The translations under genes were made by a program, and so were the position numbers. A stretch of 64,000 nt of DNA from Lutjanus erythropterus (taxonomy: Eukaryota > Chordata > Actinopteri > Lutjaniformes > Lutjanidae), in NCBI GenBank assembly GCA_020091685.1, contig CM034605.1, positions 24,768,470 through 24,832,469 of the forward strand, given 5' to 3'. Shown here one piece after another: positions 1 to 18,181 of this stretch. Position 1 is the stretch's first letter. Each line of letters starts with the position of its first letter. The notes beneath the pieces are model-generated. The model had not been told where the DNA came from, made no database searches, and saw only the letters and a program-made list of their open reading frames with translations.

Positions 1-310
1 TCGCTGTCAGAGTTTAGAGAATGAGAAAGCAGCGCTGGTACTCAATATGAATTGATAGATCAATATTTTATCAGTCAAAGTACTATCTTCCAGTAACATT
101 TTTGTTGTCAATTATGTGAACAGGGTGCAACACAATACAGATTTTCAAGCACATCCTTGATCACATTTGATATTTTAAAGCAGAGCAATGTGTGCAATTA
201 TCAACAATTCTGATGATCAATTCCTACACATAATCCCAGCCTAAATATTCAAAATCATTACTGTCAAACAACATGCGTGACAAGTGGTGTTTCAAGATGT
301 GGACACTTAC

Positions 311-7850
<7,540 letters not shown>

Positions 7851-8631
7851 GATTAGCAGCACAGCTAACCAGCTAGCTACCTCTGTGTCGTCTAAATGTT
7901 TGAGGCTAGCCGTTGCTGCTACCTAGCTAGCTCTGCAGTCAACCACACAAAGGCAGTACTGAGCATGCGCGCTCGGAGTACAATCATAGTTATCGTTGCG
8001 TTTTATTTCTCTGTCGGTTGAATAAAATTCCTATTTATGCTCACACTTATATTAATATCAATGTCATTTAAATGAAGAAAAATATTGCGCCAGCATGCGA
8101 GGATATTGACAGTTAGCTGTAAGCAGAACTACATATTGATGGTGAGTGCGTCAGTCAGGACAGGAATCTTTGGTGCACTAGAGCTGCATTCACTGTCCAC
8201 GGTAATTTACAGTATAAGGTTGTAAATCTGGTGTCCCATTTGTTCATTATCGTTAATAGTGGTAGTAGTGCTAGATTTTCTATTGCATATACTTCTGATT
8301 TACAAACTGTGAGGAAATGACACAACTTAAATCATGTATAAATAACAGACGCTACGTAAAAGACATTTACACAGAGACATTATTGTCTCATGTGTTTGAC
8401 TGGCTACTCAATGTTACATTATTCCCTGAAGGCATCATGAACGCAGCATAAGTGCTTCCGTTTGGTCTCCCGTGTGGATCCGGACAACCTTGGGTTTATA
8501 AATGAATGTTGTTACACGACCAGTTTATGCACTGTTTCAACCCATAATGTTCATTTAAATAGACAACTTCGGCCAAGCTAAAACAAGAACCGAGGTCGGT
8601 GAAACATCCATCCTTCCCCACACGGTACAAC
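7851..8631. promoter_or_regulatory. rtf1 / ndufaf1 divergent promoter region
   Basis: About 780 bp separate the rtf1 start codon from the end of the first ndufaf1 leader exon. An NRF1-like GCATGCGCGC lies at 7963-7972, about 115 bp upstream of the rtf1 ATG and suitably placed for its transcription start. The ndufaf1 leader exon ends at 8640, before a GTAAGT donor. No coding exon is visible here. NRF1 control would suit both a housekeeping elongation factor and a mitochondrial assembly factor, but that is inference. Confidence 0.5.
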
Positions 8632-9694
8632 ATGGTCAGGGTAAGTAGAGACAGATTATGCTAACCGTTTATTCATTATCACATTAACTATTAAGCTAAC
8701 TAGGTCTTCAGAATCATGTACATCAGGCCATTTATTATAACGTTAGCTGTATACTTACATGTTTTCAAAAGCTAGAGTTAGTCTTAAACATGACTGTAAT
8801 TCGCACTGTTGTCATTATTGTTATTATCCAATAATTGTATAACTTCCGTGTGTGAAGCACAGACCAGCAAATGATTTGTACTGATTTATGTGATTTTAAC
8901 AGTTTATTAAGAAGAGTCAGACCAACACTAGATTTTTTGGGCAGTTTCCGGCATTATATTGTCTGAAATTATTCATATATTTAAAATCCAAAATCATATC
9001 AGAGCAGTGATATCTAATAACACACATATTAAATTACAAAAAAGAATCAAATATATAAGTGATTAAAACAATCACTTATTTCCTGTAAAAAAACAAAATA
9101 AAAAGCTCTTGTACTGGTACATATTAGTCAGTATGTACACAAATACTGATATAGTAGTTGTGATAGGCCAATATCAGGCCAATAATATTGGCCGACTAAT
9201 ATACCTGTCTGGTTCTATTATTAAGTATTACAACTGGGACTGGTTTACAGTGATCAGTCATCAGATTTTGAGCAAATAGACTCTGATAATTTTATTTATT
9301 ATCACTTGGGAAACTAGTTTGCACACTAATAAGCAAAGAGAGGAGAGTCTGCCAAGCCACCAAATCCAAAATGTTTAAATAATAAATGCATTTGATCAGT
9401 TATTAAATACCCAGTCATAAGTGATGCACCTGTGATCAGGGCTATAAAATAAGCAAACATATGTGGACTGTTAGTTTCAGCACTAGTCTGACTAATGATG
9501 CCTTAGACCAAATAATGATGTAAAGAATGTACATGTTGATCACAACATGTCAAACCAGTTGAATTTGATTTATTTAAAAAAATGTTTCTTTGAAAATTCA
9601 AGAAACCTGATAATCCATTACCACCCTAAAACATAAGTGTAATGACACCACTTTCTGTGTATCCCAGCAGTGAATTGTCCACATCACCAGTAAA
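8632..9694 (+). promoter_or_regulatory. ndufaf1: ndufaf1 split 5' leader with minimal uORF
   Basis: The leader exon ends ...ATGGTCAGG at 8640 before a gtaagt donor. A strong acceptor (atcccagcag) ends at 9670 and the next exon begins with TGA. Splicing therefore creates ATG GTC AGG TGA, a three-codon upstream ORF (Met-Val-Arg-stop) across the junction, 21 nt before the main ATG at 9695. The intron 8641-9670 shows only AT-rich sequence. Confidence 0.55.
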
Positions 9695-12029
9695 ATGTCT
9701 CTACCAAAGATCACACGTCTCCCCTCAGCGAGGCTGCTGAGCTCCATCTACCACCATCAGCACCAGCAGCTGCTCCACCCCTACATCACTCCTCTCACTG
9801 TGCCCAGAAGAGCTGTGATTCAGGGCGAATACAGAAGACCTGGCAAGCCCAAAGAAGACAAGTTTCCATGGCAGAAGATCAACTTTGACCTCTCAAAAGG
9901 TCTGGAGGGGATAAAGAAGCATTTCACTCTGCTAAAAAAGGAGTTTTCTGACCGCTGGGTCGGTCCCGAAGGCAAACCGATCCTTGAACACATGTTGGAG
10001 CAGAATCGAGTGTTGTGGGAGTTCAGAGGTCCGGAGAGCCTGGAACAGTGGACGGTGTCCTCAGACCGTGAGATCGGAGGACAAAGTGAAGTTTACTTGA
10101 AGCTTGGCAGAAACAGTAACACCTGTTTTCTGTATGGGACTCTGAATTCTACTCCTCCAAGGGACGGAGAAACACGCTACAGTGGCTACTGCACATTGCG
10201 CTCGCAGCAACCACTGGTAAGTGACCTAATGTTTTTTCTTCCAAAAGTTTGTGGAATCATACATTCACTTTTAATGAGGCTGTAATAAGAAACAGTTATT
10301 TTTATTCATCTGGAGGTAGTCTGACTTGTACATCAATCTGGCTAACTTACGCAGAAACAGATCGCATTTTAATACCAGGTGAAAACTGGGAGTAATTTTC
10401 TTAAAAAGTTGCAGCTCTAGTCCAGGGTCATTGAGGACACTGAGGTCATGTCTTTAGTATTTTCTCCAGAAATTTTGGGATTTTAGCTACCTGCGAGACG
10501 TTTTTACAAGCCGATTTCAGAACTTGATATATTTGAGACTGAATACTTTTAGCTTAATAAATAAATAAATAGACTGCAGTTGTTCCCCACCAGAACTTCA
10601 TTCTTGGCCATTGAGGAGATGTCTTTGAAAACAGGTTTTGGAAAATGAAATTGACGCAATAAATTCCTCAGTGTGTGCTATATTGACCAAGAAAACTGAG
10701 TTATCCTGCTTGCAGAACTGTGCCAGCGGTACCTATATCTCCCAGGATGCATTGCGGTGAGCTTCTGATGCTCACACCCATGTGTCACCACCCTTGCCTG
10801 TGGGTATTACTTAGTTGGCCAAAACATAATGTCATAAAATATTAATCTAGCGCACCCTGACCCCTGATTTTCCTTAACACCAACAACATCTGTGGAAATC
10901 TGCATGAAAAGTGCTGAACTTTCCCATTACAAACTAATAAGCAGCTACTAAATTAAACACCTCATACAATTATCTCTGAAATACTCCAGACAATTAAACA
11001 GGTAACCTCTCTGTTGCGCTCTCCTCTCTCTGCAGCCACTTTGGCAGGTAGCCAAAAATCGGGAACATGCGCACCAACAACAGCTATTAGTATTCACTCT
11101 GAATACACAACACACCAGCTGAATTTACAGACTAGTTTCTCTTTGTCCTCTGTGGTTTATTGGTTTAAGTTTGTTTTGGAAGGAGAACCTGTCCACACCC
11201 AAAGTCTGGAAATTATTAACTGTTCTTAAATTCATGTTGGTGGCAGTTGGAGGATCACTGCAGCTGCACTTAAAAGTTAAACACCCAACAACTTTTTGTC
11301 TCTCCCAGGCTTCATTTGATAGAAAAAAGCACCATGATTGGTCCAGTTTCAACACCCTGCATCTGCGTGTGCGTGGCGATGGTCGTCCGTGGATGATCAG
11401 CATTGCAACAGACAAATACTTCTCTCACCAGAAAGATGACATATACTGTTATTTCCTGTACACCAGGGGAGGACCCTACTGGCAAGATGTCAAGGTGAGG
11501 AAAAAGTAATTAAAACAAATGGATGAAACATCACAGAATTTGGAGAGAATTGCACTTTTACTTTTAGGAATACCTGCTTAATATTTGTTTTTTCTTTAAT
11601 CTAATGAAATCTAAGCAATGGTTCTAATACTCAAGTGATACTCATTCACAGATACCTTTCTCAAAGTTCTTCCTTACACATCGTGGGAGGATACAAGATG
11701 ATCAACATCCTCTCTGGCTTGACAAGGTAAAGCAAAAAAAAGTCACACTGACGTGAGTTACACTGTTGGTTCATCATCATCATTCCCTAAAGATGTTCTT
11801 TAATCTGTAGATGTTGTATTCTTATACATTTTGTTCCTTTTTTGTGCCCAGTTTAGTTTATAATTACTCCATCTTTTTGTATTTACAGGTGAACACCATT
11901 GGATTTACTTTGGGAGATAAAGCTGATGGTCCATTCCAGCTGGAGATTGATTTCATTGGTGCCTGCAAAGATTATGCACACACTGAGGAGTTTGCATACG
12001 AGGTGTACAAGAAGAATCCTGAAGTTTGA
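9695..12029 (+). CDS. ndufaf1: NDUFAF1 (CIA30), mitochondrial complex I intermediate-associated protein
   Basis: Four coding exons (9695-10216, 11309-11494, 11652-11726, 11889-12029) splice in phase 0 throughout to give 307 residues, close to the 327 of human. The N-terminus is rich in Arg, Ser, His and Leu with few acids, as expected for a mitochondrial presequence. The CIA30 domain runs from about residue 105 ([13 protein letters not shown]) to near the C-terminus, with [15 protein letters not shown] and a terminal strand segment including [17 protein letters not shown]. In the known family the protein acts in the matrix with ECSIT and ACAD9 in the MCIA complex during assembly of the complex I membrane arm. 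The 3' end converges on nusap1. The in-phase exon set and motifs leave little doubt. Confidence 0.96.
10217..11308 (+). other. ndufaf1 intron, no gene seen
   Basis: This 1.1 kb intron separates the large first coding exon from the second. It ends in a polypyrimidine tract and tctctcccag. No exon-like segment, clear repeat or RNA gene was recognised. Confidence 0.45.
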
Positions 12030-13220
12030 CGTGCAGTTTGCAGATGGACTGTTATTGAATAATAGCTGCATTAAACTGAGACTACAAGCCTCTCGCAGAG
12101 GAGTCAATTCCACACCATCCATTAGCTTCTTTTAAGATACTGTACCTCTGGATTCTAATACTCTTACTGTGATATTTCACCAAATGTGAGCTGTTTCTTA
12201 CATGCAGAACTTGACTAAAAGCCCTGAAGAAGCATGTGGTCAGTTTGGTCAATTCAGGACTTGTTTGAGACAGAACACAACTGCAGCTGAAGACATCTGA
12301 CCTTTTGATCACAGGACATTATCTGAGACTGTTCCACTGTGCTTTCACAGCAAAATGGAGTTGAGGATTCTGTTTAAAGACCTGTTGTTGACATGTCAAC
12401 CAACCAGATCACAACCTCAAATTAAAAAAATATTTTTCATGTGAAATTTGCATTTTTCCTCTGCCCAGTAGTGCCCTTTGTCCATCTAGATTGTCTTGGT
12501 GTGACTTTTGGAGATATCCACTGTAGAGATGTCTGCCGTCTTTCAAATATAATGGAACTGGCTGGCACTCGGATTTGTGTTACCCAAAATTCACCTGGAT
12601 CCGCATGCACACAAATCACCCACCTGCCACCAACCCAAATGTATTATCTCCAATTTGGAGACCTACAACCCTACTGCTAAAGACCTTCTTGTGAGCAGTT
12701 TCATGTAGAAGTTATTTTTCTCTACCATAGAAGTATCTGTGACTGATATCTCCAAACCAATATGACAATAGTGGTGGATAAACAGCACTACAGATAAGAG
12801 ATGTAATGTCTTTTTTAATTTTGGGGTGAACTTCAATTTAATTTTAAAAAGGAGAATGCAGACAAGGACATCTTTTGCATTAATGTCTTTTTATCAGTCT
12901 CTCCCCAAAAAGTAAAAACATAGCAAGAATATCAACTTTTAAGAACAAAAGTACCACTATAAAAATGGAGCAAAACAGCATGTCAATTCTCTACACATGA
13001 ATATACATAAATGCATCATTCAGAGCCACAGTGTGTTCAATCTAATGCATGAGTCAAATCTAAAAACACAGCATGGTAAGTCAGACAGAAGCAGAAAAAG
13101 TGAGCTTGTCTACTTCCCAAAACGGATTAAGAGACAGAAATGAATGTGTCAGCTGCAGACGACAAAATATTTACATGGGAACAACAGGCTGTACAAACAT
13201 CTACTGACAAGCGCAATATT
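12030..13220. other. Convergent 3' UTRs of ndufaf1 and nusap1
   Basis: Only 1.19 kb lie between the ndufaf1 stop (12029) and the nusap1 stop (13221), which face each other. An ATTAAA-type signal follows ndufaf1 near 12422. On the minus strand ATTAAA-type signals near 12815-12840 could end nusap1. The frames here show no conserved protein and are probably 3' UTR. Confidence 0.55.
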
Positions 13221-16200
13221 TTACATCATGACAAGGCCTCTTCTTGCCCCGAGTATATTCTCCTTCTTCTGCTTCCTGTCTCCCATGCGTTTTGCTCTCC
13301 TGTCCTCCCTAAAATAAGGCACAGGGACATCCATAAGAGACTGATGTTGTGAGAGTAAATTGTTACAGAAGACGAATCATGATCAGCCAGTGTGTGCTTT
13401 AATTTCAGACATACCTTGTCTGGACTTGGTGCTGTTTGTAGTTTTTCTGATGTGAGTTTGAGATCAGTGACTTGTCTCCTGCCAGGTTTTCTTTGACCTC
13501 TCCAAATGGCTTCAGTTTACCTATAAAAAAATAAACCATCAGGGATTTGTCTGTCTACTGATGACATTTCAGCGAAGCAGAAAAATTAAAAGTGGTTTTG
13601 TACCTGTATGAGGCTTGTACGAGAGGGGACGAGACAGACTCGCCTTCAGATCAAACTGTGGCTTCTTTTGTGTTCCTGGGGTTGTTGAAGTACTTGTGTT
13701 GCCGGTGAAAACAAATGGTGCTTTGGAATTCAGGAGAAAACAAGAAATCACTCACTATGTACATATCAATAGGAAAATTCATCATTCCAAACATCAAAAG
13801 GTAAAGGTACCTGGAGTTTTTGTGGCAGAGAAAGTCGAAGTCTTGACAATGTTGGTCTTTCCTCCATCAGCTGTCTGTTTTTGTGGGGTGCTTGAGGTCA
13901 CACATGGTGACATACGTGCTGGTGTCTTCACCATGGACCTCTTATACTCATTGTCATGAGTGGCTTCTGAGAACCTGCATACAAACACACTGATGTTAAA
14001 GCTTCACATTGGATATTACATACACAGCAATCTATCTGCAGAATCTGTATGCCAGGGACAAGATTTTGGTATTGGAAGTGTTCTGATTTCCATTTGTACT
14101 ACCAAAAATCACATTTGAGTAGTTGCATGCAGGTAAACAGTCCATGTGGAAAGCAAAAGAGGTGAAACTCTTTGGCCAACACACAATCTCAGAACCCCTC
14201 AGCTATTGTCTCGACCACAATGTAGGCTTTATTTTCTGTTCTTACAAAATGTAACTACATTCATATGCAGATATCCATTTATTGAGATTAATGTCCAACT
14301 CTCATCTCACATCTTAAGATGCCAATCAGACTGTATACAATATCTGGCACTAACAACTAACACCTGTAACAAGTATTGGTTTACACTTCTTTAACCTGTT
14401 GGTTTAAATGAGATTACATAGATGGAACACCAGATTTAGTTAAAAATCAAACATTTTTTCCCGGAGTATATTCTGATTCAATCATATTTCTACCCTTGAA
14501 AACATATTTGTTAAAATTAAGCATACTCAAAACTTTGAAAACTCTGTACAAACCCTGCTGAGGTACAAAACTTTGGCAGCCATGGCTTGTTACTGGCTAA
14601 ACCTCCTGGAAGAGTAAACAGTGTTTGGGTATTGAAATTAATTACCAGCAAATGCCTGAGGAAGAAAGAGTGACTCACCGAACGTTGATCCTGCGAGTGG
14701 AAAGGACAGACGGTCTGAACGGAGCGTCTCCATTCCCAGCTGGTTTACTTGGAGGAGCTTTACTGGCCGAGAGCAAAGTGTGTCTGCGTTTTTCCTCAGC
14801 TGCTCTCTTATTCATCGGGGCAGGGCTGAACATGGAAGCACGATTTGCCTTCTGTAGAATATATACACACAGGTCATCACCTTACTGCACTCTGGGAGTA
14901 GTTTTAATACACTGCAGCTGTAGTGTTTGTACAATCACAGCAGATTTGTGCTACATACCACTTGAGTTTTGCCATCAACTTGCTGCAGTTTAGTTTTGTC
15001 TGAAGGTTTCTAAAAAAATAAAATGAAATATAAATACAAACAAAAGAACATCAAGTTCACATACAGATATAACATTCAAATCTTTCTGAAAAAGTTAGTC
15101 AAGATTGTTTAGAAGCTTTTCAGTACCTTCAGTTCTTTAGCTGAATTTTTATAAGTCTCCATCTGCTTGGTCTTCCGCTGGAAGTAAGAGTCAATCGACT
15201 CCATCTTATTAAAATGTGCCTCATGGAGTTTCTTGAAGTCTACAAAAGGGACATGATTTACAAAAATTATTTCGAGTTTGTAGGAGAAAGCCACTTCCAT
15301 ACTGTCATGTGGGCCTTAAATGTTTATTTCAAAGGGAAGCTGAGTGAGAGCATCAAAAAATACAAAAGAACAAAATAACTTACTGGGAGTGACAGGCTTC
15401 AACAGCGGCTTGCTCTTTGTCTGGCCTCCTTGGTAACGAGGGATTTTACCGGGTTTGGTCACTTTTGATGCTTTTCCTGGACACAAAAATGGACGAAACA
15501 CAAAAGGATAAATATATGATCATAATTTCATGTTTAAAGGATATTTGGGATTATTCAAAGTGGGGCTGTGTTATGAGGCATTTATCAATAGTCATTGTAT
15601 TACCAACAGTAGATGCAAGTCAACACGCATCCAGTTTACAGAAGCTGAGAGGAGTACCAGCATAGAAGCTAAGCAATGCACTGCTGTGGACAGGATCAGC
15701 AACAAACCATATTTTAGCCACTTAAAAAAAACAAAACATTATTAGATAGAGGGTACACTATATTTAGAGTATTTTCACCTCTTTACTTTGCTGTCAGACA
15801 GCCTTTGTTGCTGACCCTGTCCACAGCATTACAATGCTCAGCTTCTGTACTTGTAAGAGGGGACGTGTCCACCGGCATCTACTGTAGGAATTACACTGAC
15901 TATGGATAAATACCTCATATGACCCCATTTTGAATAATCCTATCTACTTTCTTTTTAAAGTTAAGAATCTCATAAGAAAGACAACAGCAGCACACTGGGC
16001 TCCAGAAGAAAGAGGCTACACTAAGTAGAATAAATTTACAAGTTGTAAGTTTGTACCCTGTTTCGTCAAACCACACCACTAACCTGTATTGCCATGCACA
16101 GGTGCTTCATCCTTAATGTCAGTCTGCTGCTGCTCACTGGTTGTAGACTCAGTATCCTTCGTAGAGGACAGTTTTCTCTTCTTGGCACCCCGAGTACCAC

Positions 16201-17129
16201 AGGGTTCACTAGACACAGCCACTTCAGTGTCACCCTGAAAGGAACAACAACCAGTTTAAGTCTTTAATATTCATGCATCAAAGGAATTGACACTTCAATT
16301 CAGTATCATGTGCATAGAAATCCTAGTGCCAGCTTTGCATATTTCTTCATTTGTATCAACTGTGAATGGGGGAAACACATGCACAAAAACATGAACTATT
16401 TCATATAAGGGGCGTTTATTAAATGCCATTATTTAGCTAGTTGTAGTTCTGTAAGTGCCGTGTATTTGTGTTGGGTATGTTATAATGTGTAATACCTCTG
16501 CAGCACTTGGGGGTAACTTGGCATCACACTCAGTCACTGTTGCAGTATCAGAGATCTTTCTCTTGGTACCGTTTCCTTTACCTCGACGTGTGTTCACAAA
16601 CACAGTGGGGCTGGAAATTTCGTCCATGCAACATGTGTCTTTATTTTCCTGAGCACTGTCCTGTGCCACATTATTGTCTTCTTGGACAGCAGTGGCATCA
16701 TTCTCTTGTCCCTGGGAAACACCAAAACAATACTAATCAGATATGAACAAACTAAAAAAGACATGGTGAAAAATGATCTTGCAATTAAACAGCATCACTG
16801 AGCAGGACTACGTTACCTCCTCCTCCTCCTTGTTCTTTTGTTGTTCATAATGCTGTTTGATCGCTTTCAGGAGTTTATCGGCCTGTTTTCGAACAAAAAG
16901 TGCTGGTTAGTTGAGTATATTTCGCAGTTAACGTTACACACAAATGCAAACATTAGCTTACAGTAACCGTTAGCATCATACAGATGGGCGTACCACATCA
17001 AACTACCGTTCAGTTTAACTGTTAAGTTCATTTAAAAAAGTGTGATTCAATTACCTTCATGTTAGCTTTAAGCCCGAGCTCCTTGGCGAGGCTTCGCAAC
17101 TCTGCATATTTCATGGAGTCCAAATCCAT
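13221..17129 (-). CDS. nusap1: NUSAP1, nucleolar and spindle-associated protein 1
   Basis: Twelve exons join in phase to about 470 residues: 17055-17129, 16817-16882, 16496-16711, 16084-16234, 15384-15476, 15127-15239, 14959-15009, 14679-14851, 13811-13974, 13604-13720, 13415-13520, 13221-13308. The N-terminus [20 protein letters not shown] is the SAP-like DNA-binding helix-loop-helix. The middle is low complexity, basic and Ser/Thr/Pro-rich (microtubule-binding region). The segment [19 protein letters not shown] is the family signature. The last exon is a charged helix containing a KEN tripeptide ([16 protein letters not shown]), which could be an APC/C degron. In the known family it bundles spindle microtubules and binds chromatin in mitosis. 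It is divergent from oip5, another mitotic gene. Confidence 0.95.
15532..15960. mobile_element. Fold-back MITE in a nusap1 intron
   Basis: In the intron 15477-16083 the left arm (gattattcaaagtgggg, then agaagctgag and gctgtggacagg) recurs as an imperfect reverse complement in the right arm (cctgtccacagc, then ccccattttgaataatc). Arms are about 170 bp around a short AT-rich centre. No coding frame is present. The same family appears in two chp1 introns. Confidence 0.75.
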
Positions 17130-17229
17130 GTTGGTGTGATAGTTTATTCCGTTTTGTGAGAAGAAATCAGCACACAAACACACGTTTTGTTCCTCCTGCG
17201 CTGTGAGCTGTGTGTCGGCGCCTGACGGT

Positions 17230-17320
17230 TAAAACCACCGCGATTCGAAACACAGCAGCACGACCCGTTTGATTGGTTCCTGACCGTGCGCGGTGTGCCA
17301 CGCAGCCAATCAGAGCGGGG
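17230..17320 (-). promoter_or_regulatory. nusap1: nusap1 promoter with two CCAAT boxes and a CHR-like element
   Basis: A TTCGAA (17244-17249) sits just upstream of the likely nusap1 leader. CCAAT boxes lie at 17272-17276 (read on the minus strand) and 17306-17310 (plus strand), about 34 bp apart. Paired CCAAT boxes plus a TTYGAA CHR is the known layout of G2/M genes controlled by NF-Y and the DREAM/MuvB complex. The match is by eye; function is inferred. Confidence 0.55.
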
Positions 17321-17342
17321 ATGCCTTTTTCGCCTTTGGCCC

Positions 17343-17406
17343 GGTCTTGAACAGATGGGGAATCTCAGACCCGCGAAAGATCTCGCGAGAGTGATTATTT
17401 TAACCC
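17343..17406 (-). repeat. Dispersed CGCG-palindrome repeat, copy 1 (reverse)
   Basis: On the minus strand this reads gggttaaaataatcactctc, then gcgagatctttcgcgggtc. It matches two other copies in the window (17973-18072 and 39844-39943). It contains TCTCGCGAGA, the vertebrate CGCG promoter palindrome. It lies between nusap1 and oip5. Confidence 0.7.
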
Positions 17407-17545
17407 AATCAATGACATTTCGTTAATCATAACCAAGTAATTTTTGTCACTAGTCCTTGCATATTACTAAAACTAAAAGGCGTCATTATATTAGGACATG
17501 TGATTACTATGTACAATGCACATAATGAGGAAAAGCCAATACAAA

Positions 17546-17599
17546 TATCACGAGAGTTTTCCAAATCTAGGGTTCCCATCTTGACACGATACGTCTACC
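17546..17599 (+). repeat. Dispersed CGCG repeat, degenerate partial copy
   Basis: The run cacgagagttttcc, ctagggttcccatc, gacacgatacgtc aligns with the right half of the repeat at 18030-18072 but has lost the intact CGCG core, reading CACGAG. It supports an old dispersed repeat seeded several times in this interval. Confidence 0.45.
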
Positions 17600-17972
17600 T
17601 CTTGTCAATGTCAAGATAAAGTATGAGCCGTTCATCCTGTGTCGATTAACGTCTTCGCTTGAATTTCGACGCTCAGAGTGAGTAAAACAAAATTATTTTA
17701 ACATAATTTATTTTAGAATTTACTGGTTTAATTAGTTTAAACGTTTATACATTGTTCGTGGGCAGTATATATCAGCATTTCCTACATCACTCCAGGTGGT
17801 GGCAGTGTTGCGCCGAGCAAATTGACGTCACAGCGATCGTGTTGAAATGGCAGCCCTTGATATGCGAAACTATCGCGAGATTGTTTATCTATTGTGCATG
17901 TTGTGCAGTCTTAATATCTTTCATAATGTGGTAACTCCGTGGTCCGTATCTGGGTGAGTTCAGAGACAGAAA

Positions 17973-18072
17973 ACAGGTGTTTAGGGTTAGGGAAAGCGCA
18001 TGGTTTGGGTTAAAATGGTCACTCTCGCGAGATCTCTCGCGGGCCTGGGGTTCCTTTCTAGACACGACCCGT
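17973..18072 (+). repeat. Dispersed CGCG-palindrome repeat, copy 2, in the oip5 proximal promoter
   Basis: About 100 bp align with 39844-39943: gttagggaaagc, gggttaaaatggtcactctc, gcgagatctctcgcgg, ttcctttctagacacgaccc. The copy ends about 110 bp before the oip5 ATG, so its TCTCGCGAGA palindrome (centre near 18028) would lie in the core promoter. Copy 1 lies in the opposite orientation on the nusap1 side. Confidence 0.75.
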
Positions 18073-18181
18073 CCTGCTCCGAGCGCCGAGGTACAGTAGA
18101 AGAAGAGACGTCCTACTTTGTTTTCAAATTCACACGCGGGACAATTGACTAGCAGTCTAGGCTCCGTTAAACATCACTAAC

